IMG/VR virus record: IMGVR_UViG_3300044705_000041
Span: 1-48,059 of that record
Source: a virus
DNA: 48,059 nucleotides
Direction: 5' to 3' (one strand)
Part shown: piece by piece, positions 7,170 to 13,841 of the stretch
Layout of the letters: each line of letters begins with the position of its first letter
How positions within the stretch are numbered: the first letter of the stretch is position 1
Translations under genes and position numbers: made by a program
The notes under the pieces: generated by a model
Told to the model about the DNA's origin: nothing
What the model saw: the letters and a program-made list of their open reading frames with translations, nothing else
The model's database searches: none

Positions 7170-7511
7170 ATGGATAAGAGCCAGCTTACGAAAGATTTTG
7201 TTGAGTTAGTCGCCAAGAAGGTAGCCGATAAATCGGCCATTTCGTACCCACCGCAATATTGGGAGCACGAAGGCGTCATTTCTTTCGGAGCAGCGCTGGT
7301 AGATGCGACGATGGATAAATCAGAGAGTAATGGCTGGAATGCAGCTTTAGAAGAAGCCGCGAAAATCGCGGAGCACTTTGAAAATGACGCTCTGACGCCG
7401 GAAGAGTGGCCTCCCTATGGCCTAGTGGACAAGGAACGGAGATTTGACAGCGGAATATTTGCAAGCATTTGTAAACGTTTGGCCGCGCAGATTCGTTCTA
7501 AGAAGCGCTGA
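7170..7511 (+). CDS. Hypothetical protein with a phage-typical helical motif
   Basis: Encodes 113 residues from ATG 7170. The segment NGWNAALEEAAKIAEHF and the C-terminal IFASICKRLAAQIRS form a motif (ALEEAAKIAE ... IRxL) found in many phage proteins of unknown role. The same motif recurs in the protein at 8512-9585 (DLLEEAAKIAENA ... AFAIRALRE), so the two share a domain. Confidence 0.6.
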   Translation: MDKSQLTKDFVELVAKKVADKSAISYPPQYWEHEGVISFGAALVDATMDKSESNGWNAALEEAAKIAEHFENDALTPEEWPPYGLVDKERRFDSGIFASICKRLAAQIRSKKR

Positions 7512-7530
7512 GTTGTGGAGGGTAACGGAC

Positions 7531-7746
7531 GTGAGCACGGACGAAAAAACACTTTACGCTCGAATTGTTTATTACGTGGAAATTGGGAAAGCTGAACCGG
7601 GCGACGGCAAGAGGGTGCCTTGTTATTGGGATGCCGCCCAAAGGTTGCTTGCCGCCTTAGACTCGCGACTGCCTAAAGGCCATAGGGTCCAAGTATGGAC
7701 TGAGGATATACCGGATCAGGTTGCAGAATTGCCGGAGGTGCGCTGA
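7531..7746 (+). CDS. Hypothetical protein
   Basis: Encodes 71 residues. GTG 7531 is preferred because GGAGGG (7517-7522) lies 8 bases upstream and the first sensible residues (STDEKTLYARIVYYVEIG) start there. The frame is open back to 7444, but that part overlaps the upstream gene. Beta-rich N-terminus and helix DAAQRLLAALDSRLP. No family is recognised. Confidence 0.6.
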   Translation: MSTDEKTLYARIVYYVEIGKAEPGDGKRVPCYWDAAQRLLAALDSRLPKGHRVQVWTEDIPDQVAELPEVR

Positions 7747-7747
7747 A

Positions 7748-8011
7748 ATGGCTGAGTCTAAGCTACGAACAAACGAAGAAATTTTGCGCGAGATCGCAGA
7801 GGGGAAGAAGAAAGTCGAGCGCATGTATCAGAACGCCATGAACCTGCGCGACAGTACGCCGTGTGTGATCGACTCTGAACCAATTGAGAGCGAATATCAA
7901 AAGCAGTACTTTCGGGCCTATCACATCACGCAAGATGTCCGCGAATTCAAACAGCAGACCAGGGAGTATAGAAAACTGCTCAGGGCTTATTCCGGGAGGG
8001 CTGTCGAATGA
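7748..8011 (+). CDS. Coiled-coil hypothetical protein
   Basis: Encodes 87 residues from ATG 7748, with GGAGG (7734-7738) upstream. It is charged and helical throughout (LREIAEGKKKVERMYQNAM, then DVREFKQQTREYRKLLRAY). No catalytic motif is seen. The stop overlaps the next start as ATGA. Confidence 0.6.
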   Translation: MAESKLRTNEEILREIAEGKKKVERMYQNAMNLRDSTPCVIDSEPIESEYQKQYFRAYHITQDVREFKQQTREYRKLLRAYSGRAVE

Positions 8012-8289
8012 ACGCTAGTGAACGCGAGAAGCTGCTTGGAAGGTTCATGGCTGTTCGGGATTGGCTATACGGCAACCCCAAGGGTGATAGCACCGAGGAA
8101 TGTTTGCGCGTGAATGCGGTAGTAACACGGTTTCCGCAAAAATGTTGCAGCGTTTACCACGGAGTCCCCAAAACTTACGCTGCAGGAACGCTGATGATAA
8201 AAGAAAACGCAAAATTCGATGGCAAATTCTCCTCAGCCTATACCTGCGAAGGCTGCATAGCTGAATCAGAAAAGGAGCTGGCGCGATGA
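8008..8289 (+). CDS. Hypothetical protein with conserved Cys
   Basis: Encodes 93 residues. The N-terminal NASEREK segment is identical at DNA level (8011-8032) to a segment of the next gene (8301-8322). Cys pairs CC (about 46-47) and CEGC (about 80-83) may bind a metal. It contains a YHGVPKTYAAGTLMIKE strand region. Function is unknown. It is coupled to both neighbours by ATGA overlaps. Confidence 0.6.
   Translation: MNASEREKLLGRFMAVRDWLYGNPKGDSTEECLRVNAVVTRFPQKCCSVYHGVPKTYAAGTLMIKENAKFDGKFSSAYTCEGCIAESEKELAR
8011..8032 (+). repeat. 22-bp direct repeat, copy 1 (copy 2 at 8301-8322)
   Basis: The 22 bases starting AACGCTAGTG and ending GAGAAGC occur identically here and at 8301-8322. Both copies encode NASEREK near the N-termini of two successive proteins. 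This points to duplication or recombination between the 5' ends of adjacent small genes. Confidence 0.85.
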
Positions 8290-8480
8290 CTCAATCCGCC
8301 AACGCTAGTGAACGCGAGAAGCCGCGAATGGAGAGCATCGACTATCTCTGTAAACCGCCGATATGCCTGTGCATGTGCGGAAAGTGTATGCCGAGTAATC
8401 CGCTTAGGCAGGACAGAGAAAGCCGATGGCCATGTACACATTGCCGAGGGCCACAGTGTTCGCTAGGAAATGGAGAATAA
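8286..8480 (+). CDS. Small Cys-rich protein with a mosaic N-terminus
   Basis: Encodes 64 residues with nine Cys, including CLCMCGKC and CTHCRGPQC, a likely zinc-binding module. Its first codons (MTQSA) match the start of the gene at 8512, and the following NASEREK matches the gene at 8008. The N-terminus therefore looks assembled from its two neighbours. The start overlaps the upstream stop as ATGA. Confidence 0.6.
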   Translation: MTQSANASEREKPRMESIDYLCKPPICLCMCGKCMPSNPLRQDRESRWPCTHCRGPQCSLGNGE

Positions 8481-8511
8481 GGTGAACAACATCAAACCGA
8501 GGGAGGCCGCG

Positions 8512-9585
8512 ATGACTCAATCCGCCGATAGCCAAGAACTTAAGTGGAATGCCGCCGTAGATCGTGCGCGTAAAGCCAACTTTCAGGCACTATTGTCAGA
8601 ACTGCTGGAAGATGGCCCATGCGAAGGCGTGGACTATGACTCATTGTGCGCCGATAGCAAGCCGCTCGTATGGTGCTGTAAAGGCAGCGACGGCCACGAT
8701 GATCATTGCATTTACCGCAGTCCTGTTCTGTTAGAGGCTGGCGCGGTGAGTGAACCCGCACAGGCGAATTACGTTGCCGAAATTCATCCTCGCCCTGATG
8801 ATCCATCGTGCCATGTTTGTGGAGCGCAGATGGTGCCGGATGGATTCAAATGCTTATCGTGCGGAACGACTACGAAGCCGAGCGAGTCGCAGACCACGCC
8901 AAGCGAGTCGCAGACCACGCCACCCGAACGTGACCCGCAAAGCGAATGTCCAGACAACTGCTCATGTAGAAAGCGCGGGGCTGACTCTGTGGCACGAGAG
9001 CCGCTGCCGCTGGAAGATCGCTGTAAGCAGTTTGTAGGCAGATGCATCCTCGATGAAAGGATAATGCACGTGCAATTGATGGAATTCGTTGAGTCAGAAG
9101 TCGCCCGCGCTCTGGCAGCTAGCAGTCCCTCACCGACAAAGGAAGTCATTTATCGTGAGCGGTTGAAAAAGCTGGCATTCCTTATTACCGGAAACGACTA
9201 CGCTTTCCTCTCTGAAAATCCGCAAATCGAAGAATTATTGAAGGTGTACGGCGAGAACGCAGTCGAAGATTGGAAAGAGCGTGGCGGGAGTCCCTCACCA
9301 CAGCCGCAAGCCGACCTACTTGAAGAAGCGGCAAAAATTGCCGAGAACGCTATTATGCCGCCAGAGCTAAAGCGACTGCTGAACGGTCAAGACACAGATT
9401 GCGACGAAGTTTTACGCGGAGTTGCTTTTGCGATTCGGGCGTTGCGGGAACACGGCAACAGTACACCAGAGCCGCCGCATTACACGCGCCATGCCGAAGC
9501 CTCTCTTGATGGCTGCGACCCGAAAACGTGCGACAACAAAGATCACTGGTTTTATGAGTTGGGGACGCGACAGGAGGAGCCGTGA
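8512..9585 (+). CDS. Large early hypothetical protein with zinc finger and repeats
   Basis: Encodes 357 residues from ATG 8512, with GGGAGG just upstream; an in-frame ATG at 8470 has a weaker site. Features in order: several Cys in the first 80 residues, a CHVCGAQ ... CLSCG zinc finger (about 105-125), a perfect 7-residue tandem repeat (SESQTTP), a second CPDNCSC cluster, and a C-terminal EEAAKIAENA ... FAIRALRE motif shared with 7170-7511. The last 40 residues are His/Cys-rich. It looks modular, perhaps a fusion of small phage domains. Function is unknown. Confidence 0.6.
   Translation: MTQSADSQELKWNAAVDRARKANFQALLSELLEDGPCEGVDYDSLCADSKPLVWCCKGSDGHDDHCIYRSPVLLEAGAVSEPAQANYVAEIHPRPDDPSCHVCGAQMVPDGFKCLSCGTTTKPSESQTTPSESQTTPPERDPQSECPDNCSCRKRGADSVAREPLPLEDRCKQFVGRCILDERIMHVQLMEFVESEVARALAASSPSPTKEVIYRERLKKLAFLITGNDYAFLSENPQIEELLKVYGENAVEDWKERGGSPSPQPQADLLEEAAKIAENAIMPPELKRLLNGQDTDCDEVLRGVAFAIRALREHGNSTPEPPHYTRHAEASLDGCDPKTCDNKDHWFYELGTRQEEP
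8881..8922 (+). repeat. Two perfect 21-bp tandem repeats
   Basis: Two identical head-to-tail 21-bp units (AGCGAGTCGCAGACCACGCC plus A) at 8881-8901 and 8902-8922 encode SESQTTP twice. This in-frame repeat could vary in copy number by slippage without breaking the gene. Confidence 0.9.
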
Positions 9586-9716
9586 GCGTTGAATGTATTT
9601 CAATGCAGTTAGTGGCTTTTCTGGCTGGTATTGCTACGGCATTTACATATGTCATCTGGCGAATAAACCGTCGGGGGCGGCGCGACTCCGGCACAGCGCA
9701 AGAGGAGAAACGATAA
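9582..9716 (+). CDS. Single-helix membrane protein
   Basis: Encodes 44 residues from GTG 9582, overlapping the upstream stop, with AGGAGGA just before it. One hydrophobic helix (about 9-26, LVAFLAGIATAFTYVIW) is followed by a highly basic RINRRGRR anchor. This gives an N-out/C-in topology by the positive-inside rule. No homology is recognised. The next gene starts on its stop codon. Confidence 0.6.
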   Translation: MSVECISMQLVAFLAGIATAFTYVIWRINRRGRRDSGTAQEEKR

Positions 9717-10069
9717 TGGGTCACATTTGTAATGATCCGACCTGCTCTAGCTGTAGAAATTTAGTTGCGGGCGAGATTGCCAGGTGCGCGATGAACGACA
9801 CACGTCCAGAGCCGCGCAAGTTTCGCAAAAAGCCGATTGTGATTGAGGCTGTAGAGTTTTCGGAACTTACGACGGCACGGGAAGACTTTCAAAGAGCAGT
9901 ATGCACAAGCGGTTACCGGAGCTGTGATTACGACCAAGATGGGCACATTCATACGCTGGAAGGTGTAATGACAATTTCGCCCGGTGACTGGATCATTCGC
10001 GGCATAAAGGGCGAATTCTACCCGTGCAAACCCGATATTTTCGAGGCAACTTATGAACCAGAAAACTGA
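9716..10069 (+). CDS. Conserved phage hypothetical protein (PGDWIIRG family)
   Basis: Encodes 117 residues from ATG 9716, with GAGGAG upstream. After a Cys-rich leader (CNDPTCSSC) comes the widespread phage module RKFRKKPIVIEAVEF ... TLEGVMTISPGDWIIRGIKG ... CKPDIFEATYE. This module occurs in many phage early regions with no known function. The Cys leader may be a separate zinc module, and an alternative ATG at 9791 would start at the module itself. Confidence 0.7.
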   Translation: MGHICNDPTCSSCRNLVAGEIARCAMNDTRPEPRKFRKKPIVIEAVEFSELTTAREDFQRAVCTSGYRSCDYDQDGHIHTLEGVMTISPGDWIIRGIKGEFYPCKPDIFEATYEPEN

Positions 10070-10733
10070 GGCGGGCGACGGCGGTGTAGTGACACCCACA
10101 GCGCAGGAGTTTAAGCATCACGGCCAATTTTCCGCACTAGATATAGCGACTCGCTGGGCAGGGAAGCTCGGTTATGAACTAGCTGGCGAAATTGAAGCGT
10201 TCGCCGAAGCCTACGCCACTCTACGCGAGTCTCAGAAAGAAGCCCAACTGCGCAAGGCCAAGAACGAAGTTTGTGGTCATCCGGCGATATTTCAGTATGA
10301 CCCTGGCACTTTGGAATTCGGCGAAAACTCTTGCTTGCTTTGTCGTGCGGACTCGCTCCAGAAGGAACTCGCCCAAGCCGAAGTCGAGCGCGACAATTTG
10401 CAAATGCGCGTAAACAACTTCCTCTCAGCGTCAGACAATCGCGGTCCAGGTAAACTGCACGAATATCTCACATCGCTACGTGCCCGCATTCGAGAACTAG
10501 AGGAAGCACAGCGTTGGATTCCGGTCGAAGAGAAGCCGATTCCCGAAGATGACGGATTTCTGGCCGAGATTGAGTACTTAGTACAAGGTCACCTAACGAG
10601 CGAGATCATCGCGTGTCGCGTCGAAAATGAGGATGACTTGATAACTCTCGGAGGCGACGACATTGGCTGGACGACGGAAGTTGTGCGAAGGTGGAAACCT
10701 CTCGGCTCCGCGCCGGGGAAGGAGAGAGAATGA
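10053..10733 (+). CDS. Coiled-coil protein with DUF551-like C-terminus
   Basis: Encodes 226 residues, overlapping the upstream gene by 17 bases. Residues about 45-75 and 95-150 are charged coiled-coil. A Cys pair CLLC (about 94-97) lies between them. The C-terminus (RWIPVEEKPIPEDDG ... WKPLGSAP) fits the DUF551 pattern (W-I-P ... P ... W-x-P-L) seen in many phage proteins. Molecular role is unknown. Confidence 0.65.
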   Translation: MNQKTEAGDGGVVTPTAQEFKHHGQFSALDIATRWAGKLGYELAGEIEAFAEAYATLRESQKEAQLRKAKNEVCGHPAIFQYDPGTLEFGENSCLLCRADSLQKELAQAEVERDNLQMRVNNFLSASDNRGPGKLHEYLTSLRARIRELEEAQRWIPVEEKPIPEDDGFLAEIEYLVQGHLTSEIIACRVENEDDLITLGGDDIGWTTEVVRRWKPLGSAPGKERE

Positions 10734-10870
10734 TCTGGATAATCTGCAAGCTTCGCGGACGCGACTGGGTAGAGGTTAATACGAAGTGGTTCTTAATATC
10801 TGGAATATTCGACGGCTTGGTGTTTTTTAGCATGTTGTTACTGCTGGCCTGGGCACTCGATAGAAAATAG
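10730..10870 (+). CDS. Single-helix membrane protein
   Basis: Encodes 46 residues, overlapping the upstream stop by ATGA. A short polar, basic N-terminus (CKLRGRDWVEV) precedes a hydrophobic helix (about 21-42, FLISGIFDGLVFFSMLLLL). It ends in DRK. No family is recognised. Confidence 0.6.
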   Translation: MIWIICKLRGRDWVEVNTKWFLISGIFDGLVFFSMLLLLAWALDRK

Positions 10871-10884
10871 CGCGGAGGTACTCA

Positions 10885-11370
10885 ATGACACCGATACTTC
10901 GACCAATTAAAGGCGAAGAGTGGATCGAAAAGTTCCGCGCTACGGAATTTTGGATTGCCAAGAAACGATCTTATCCGCAGAAGTTATATGCGCGGATGTG
11001 TAAATCTTACCTCGGCTGGTGGTGCTATTTTAGGCTTCACTCGATTTGGCACAGAGCAACTTTACTGATTGACCCGCTATCATCAGGCGGGTTCTACTCA
11101 CATCTTCGGACATTTCTTTGGAACCTTACTTTTGTGGACATAGTTTGGCCGCTGAAACGCGCGATTTGGAAGCGATTTCACCGGAAAGAATGGGAACAAC
11201 GGCGAAGATTTATGCGGGCAGCGCTGCAAGCAATGAGCGAAGGCTATGATGATCCAATGCCGCCGCCGCCAGGATTTGAAGGCATGAATTTTCAGGGGTC
11301 AATTCTAGGTGAACGTTACTTCAAGCGAATGGCGGAAATCTTAAAACACGAAAATGAGGCCACTGAGTAA
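10885..11370 (+). CDS. Hypothetical aromatic-rich protein
   Basis: Encodes 161 residues from ATG 10885, with GCGGAGG upstream. It is rich in Trp, Phe and Arg, with amphipathic or peripheral-membrane character (WWCYFRLHSIWHRATLLI, then FLWNLTFVDIVWPLKRAIW). A Pro run (MPPPPG) lies near residue 127. No known domain is recognised. It directly abuts the next gene (stop at 11370, start at 11371). Confidence 0.55.
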   Translation: MTPILRPIKGEEWIEKFRATEFWIAKKRSYPQKLYARMCKSYLGWWCYFRLHSIWHRATLLIDPLSSGGFYSHLRTFLWNLTFVDIVWPLKRAIWKRFHRKEWEQRRRFMRAALQAMSEGYDDPMPPPPGFEGMNFQGSILGERYFKRMAEILKHENEATE

Positions 11371-12381
11371 ATGCCAGAAGAATTAGCAATCATCACGAAT
11401 CCAGCTACGGCGTATAGCCGTAGGCGTAAGTACTGGATTGAGGCGAATGGCGAGGTTCCGGCTGGTTATCTGGTCGCGGCTACCTGCGGAGATAAGCTTT
11501 GTGTTGATCGCGCCCATCTAGTGCTGCGCGAAAAAATCGTGCAGAACAAGTGGAAATGGTTGCGCGATGCGGTGAAAAATCTCAGTGATGGCGATTACTT
11601 CGATGTGCGGGATTATCCGAGAGATTCCCGAGCGATTGTAAAACTCAAAACGGTGCTGGCTCTGGCCAGCGATACTTGCCGCATTCATTTCACGTACCGG
11701 CAGTTCCCAAGCGGCGGCGTCCGAATCATCCGCTCCGGAGATTTCTACGACCCGGACACAGAGACACCGAGCATGTTCCGCAACGTCACGAATTCTAGAA
11801 GACCAGCGCATTTCTTTCTGGGATTTATGCGGAATTATGGCGAACAATTTCAACGAGTGGCTCACTGCAAGATTAAGGCCTGTCCAATGCCATTGTTCAG
11901 AGGAGTCGGGGAGTATTGTTTTCAGCACAATCATTTCTTTGATTACAAGATGTCAATGACGGATAGTGCGCTAGACGCCCGAGAAATGTATAACCCAGCA
12001 GAACCACATGCACCGTACACATTGGCGCGCGAGTTTTTAATTAGCACGGATAATCTAGAAAAATCCCTGCGTTTTCGCGACCAGCACGGGAACCTAGTAG
12101 CGGCCCACAGGAACGCTGGAACGTCAAATTACTCTCGTTCCCCAACCAGACTACATATGCGGCTGGGCAATGGATCGCATACGAGTAGCAAAACTTCGCG
12201 TGGACGACGACGGAGAGCTTCCCGAGATCATGGGCATCGTGACCTTGGAAAGAAAAAACGCTGGTCGCGAGAAACAATCGAAGCATTAGAGTTAGAAGCC
12301 GATCATATTCTTGGATTGGATTCGCCGGAAGTAATCGCACGAGCAGAACTTATGCGTCGGGAGCAAATGGCATCGGCATAA
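11371..12381 (+). CDS. HNH_3-like protein; frame probably changes in its last third
   Basis: The open frame is 336 codons. The N-terminus carries an HNH_3-like pattern (GEVPAGYLVAATCGDKLCVD then RAHLVL), and a second Cys/His group lies at about 168-190 (CKIKAC ... CFQHNHFF). After about 12060 the frame turns Ser/Arg-rich and non-protein-like. The minus-one frame instead gives a sensible tail (GPQERWNVKLLSFPNQTTYA) ending at 12188, and a second gene starts at ATG 12170 in the third frame. The real first product therefore probably ends at 12188. One missing A in the AAAAA run at 12058-12063 would explain it. Confidence 0.5.
   Translation: MPEELAIITNPATAYSRRRKYWIEANGEVPAGYLVAATCGDKLCVDRAHLVLREKIVQNKWKWLRDAVKNLSDGDYFDVRDYPRDSRAIVKLKTVLALASDTCRIHFTYRQFPSGGVRIIRSGDFYDPDTETPSMFRNVTNSRRPAHFFLGFMRNYGEQFQRVAHCKIKACPMPLFRGVGEYCFQHNHFFDYKMSMTDSALDAREMYNPAEPHAPYTLAREFLISTDNLEKSLRFRDQHGNLVAAHRNAGTSNYSRSPTRLHMRLGNGSHTSSKTSRGRRRRASRDHGHRDLGKKKRWSRETIEALELEADHILGLDSPEVIARAELMRREQMASA
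12170..12381 (+). CDS. Possible frameshifted small protein, joined at an A AAA AAC site
   Basis: ATG 12170 opens a sensible frame (MDRIRVAKLRVDDDGELPEI) that stops at 12289. At 12253-12259 it contains A AAA AAC in the phase required for minus-one slippage. After the shift, reading resumes at CGC 12259 in the frame that ends at 12381 (RWSRETIEALELEADHILG ...), giving about 70 residues of uniform protein-like character. Either programmed frameshifting or one missing A in the run explains this. No clear ribosome site precedes 12170. Confidence 0.4.
12253..12259 (+). promoter_or_regulatory. Candidate minus-one ribosomal slippery heptamer
   Basis: A AAA AAC lies with codon phase AGA-AAA-AAC in the frame of ATG 12170, the canonical X XXY YYZ arrangement. 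Slippage by one base moves into the frame that stays open to 12381. I see no strong stem-loop just downstream, so a homopolymer sequencing error is an equal alternative. Confidence 0.4.
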
Positions 12382-12418
12382 TCCGAGAAACTGAGGAGAC
12401 GGACAACAAGGAGCAGAA

Positions 12419-12679
12419 ATGAGCGATTTGCGGCAAACTTTGCGTGAGATACTGCGCGAAGGTTATGCGCTGAGAGATATACTTGAAGCCACATACCGCG
12501 AAGCTTTATATCTCTATCCCAATGAGACAGTTGCAGCAGGACATCTCGGCGTAGCAAGGCTCACAGTGCAGAACAAAATGCGTGAATACAAAATAACTCG
12601 CCAATCGCTCAAAGAAGAACGCGACAAGATAGCCGCTCAGTTGCCATTAAAAAACGGAAAAAGTTTTACATCAAAATAG
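12419..12679 (+). CDS. Fis-type helix-turn-helix DNA-binding protein
   Basis: Encodes 86 residues from ATG 12419, with AAGGAG upstream. The segment NETVAAGHLGVARLTVQNKMREYKI at about residues 38-63 matches the Fis/NtrC C-terminal HTH_8 pattern (xAAxxLGVxRxTLxxKLxxYxI). The N-terminal half is an amphipathic helix (LREILREGYALRDILEATYRE) suited to dimerisation. It likely bends DNA or regulates phage transcription. It is the last plus-strand gene before the minus-strand cluster. Confidence 0.7.
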   Translation: MSDLRQTLREILREGYALRDILEATYREALYLYPNETVAAGHLGVARLTVQNKMREYKITRQSLKEERDKIAAQLPLKNGKSFTSK

Positions 12680-12841
12680 CCCAACCTATTGATTCCCTTC
12701 CTCGATTCAGCTTACATTCTCACCTAGAACTGTTCATCAACCTGGATACGAAGCCCTGGGAGTGCTTTAACTTCGCGTTGGGCGCTCCCATTAAACCTAT
12801 CGGATGCCCGCCGAATATCGGGTGCGAAATCCTTCCAATAC
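12680..12841. other. Ambiguous 160-bp stretch with no assigned gene
   Basis: No start codon with a ribosome site is seen here. One plus frame is open from inside the preceding gene to about 12884 and reads sensibly (LFINLDTKPWECFNFALG). A minus frame ending at 12724 also reads sensibly (YWKDFAPDIRRASDRF). I cannot decide between them. A broken gene is likely. Confidence 0.4.
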
Positions 12842-13135
12842 GTGTCTGCCAAAGTAACGATCCGCGAAACAGACGGAACTGAATACCAGCTAAAGAAGCG
12901 CATAGCCGAGACGATCTTGGCCGCTGGATTTTCGCGCAAAGTAAAGCGCGGGCTTCATCAAATGCTGCGCTATACCGTCGCACACGCGCTAAAGATCGTG
13001 ACACGCGATTACGATTCGGGCGAGCTAAAGCCAGAAGGCATGGCATCTTGCAGCCTCGCCACTTACCCGGTTAGGGACATGACTAGCAGCCCGAAAATGT
13101 TCGGAGCGCATCAGGATTGGGCTAGTTTCGCGTGA
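12842..13135 (+). CDS. Hypothetical protein, start uncertain
   Basis: Encodes 97 residues from GTG 12842, with no visible ribosome site. Residues 3-65 look genuinely protein-like (KVTIRETDGTEYQLKKRIAE, then KRGLHQMLRYTVAHALKIV), but the true 5' end may lie upstream in another frame: 12680-12880 reads openly and sensibly in a neighbouring frame. The 3' end overlaps the minus-strand gene at 13122 by 14 bases. The gene may be frameshifted. Confidence 0.4.
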   Translation: MSAKVTIRETDGTEYQLKKRIAETILAAGFSRKVKRGLHQMLRYTVAHALKIVTRDYDSGELKPEGMASCSLATYPVRDMTSSPKMFGAHQDWASFA

Positions 13136-13304
13136 AACCACATGGGCATCTATTATTTACAAATCGGTGCGCTCGGTAACGAGGACATTGCGGGTAAAGA
13201 CGGGGACGGCCCCCATTGCGCGGGACATGGCGAGAGCGTTCTTTCTTAGGAACTTTGTCCCAACGAGCTTTTGACAGGGAACGGGCTGCGTCAGAGGGGT
13301 TCAT
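13122..13304 (-). CDS. Small basic Cys-containing protein
   Basis: Encodes 60 residues and starts with an ATGA overlap on the preceding minus-strand gene. It is Arg/Pro-rich with an HRFVNNRCPCGFTR C-terminus, a motif seen in small phage proteins of unknown function. It also carries CPRYRAHRF just before. Probably a zinc-binding nucleic-acid-binding protein. It is the third gene of the minus-strand operon. Confidence 0.6.
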   Translation of the reverse strand: MNPSDAARSLSKARWDKVPKKERSRHVPRNGGRPRLYPQCPRYRAHRFVNNRCPCGFTRN

Positions 13305-13519
13305 GCGGACTCACAGTCAAGATTGGCGGTCGCTTCAGCCACACTCCAACCAACAGCCGTGTTACCGCACGAGCAAACAGCAGCCGTTAAGCGCCCATGC
13401 TCAGGGTCATCAATCCAGCCGCCTTTCTCGTGGGTGTCGTGGCCTTCGGAATCATGCTTGATTACATCGAGCTTGAGATAGCCCTTGCGAAATTCACGGA
13501 AATGCTCAGTCTTTGGCAT
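13301..13519 (-). CDS. Small hypothetical protein of the minus-strand operon
   Basis: Encodes 72 residues with AAGGAGAG upstream of its ATG. N-terminal strands (FREFRKGYLKLDVIKHDSEG) and a C-terminal AAVCSCGNTAVGWSVAEATANL segment with a CSC pair. It is coupled to the gene at 13304. No known family is recognised. Co-transcription from the strong promoter at 13776-13804 suggests expression in the prophage state. Confidence 0.6.
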   Translation of the reverse strand: MPKTEHFREFRKGYLKLDVIKHDSEGHDTHEKGGWIDDPEHGRLTAAVCSCGNTAVGWSVAEATANLDCESA

Positions 13520-13563
13520 ACGTCTCTCCTTTGTTAGGTTTGGGTTACATCATTGGCTAAAGA

Positions 13564-13755
13564 CTACGCATGGCGCTTAACTTCGCCGATTGGATAGCAG
13601 TCAGGGAATGCATAGGGAACGCAGACGACGCCGCGATCTAAGCGCACTTCAACCATCCCCGATAGCTGACCATCAAGAACTCTAGAAATTACGCCCTCGT
13701 ATCCGTTGCAGATTACTTTCTGTCCGACCATCGGCTTATCAAGCTGCGTTGTCAT
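13564..13755 (-). CDS. Small beta-barrel-like hypothetical protein
   Basis: Encodes 63 residues. ATG 13755 has GGAGG 9 bases upstream; an in-frame start at 13794 would overlap the promoter. It is beta-rich (VGQKVICNGYEGVISRVLDG, then GMVEVRLDRGVVCVPYAFPD), like small KOW/SH3-type barrels. It is the first gene behind the minus-strand promoter. Function is unknown; a control or immunity role is inferred from position only. Confidence 0.65.
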   Translation of the reverse strand: MTTQLDKPMVGQKVICNGYEGVISRVLDGQLSGMVEVRLDRGVVCVPYAFPDCYPIGEVKRHA

Positions 13756-13775
13756 ATCTAGCCTCCAATGATTAG

Positions 13776-13804
13776 ATATTACAATCCTCCGCACGATTTG
13801 TCAA
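13776..13804 (-). promoter_or_regulatory. Near-consensus sigma70 promoter for the minus-strand operon
   Basis: On the minus strand TTGACA (13804-13799), a 17-bp spacer and TAATAT (13781-13776) form a nearly perfect sigma70 promoter. Transcription would start near 13769, leaving a short leader with GGAGG before ATG 13755. It is the best promoter seen in the window and points away from the late operon. Confidence 0.8.
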
Positions 13805-13841
13805 GAGCTAAGTTAAGAAATCTGTGGAAATCTCTAACTCA

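Noticed and set aside
9353-9724. Minus-strand frames near the end of the large early gene
   Set aside because: They lack ribosome sites and look like shadows of sense coding.
12720-13046. Minus-strand 108-codon frame
   Set aside because: Arg/Ser/Leu-rich, no ribosome site, and it conflicts with a more protein-like plus-strand frame.
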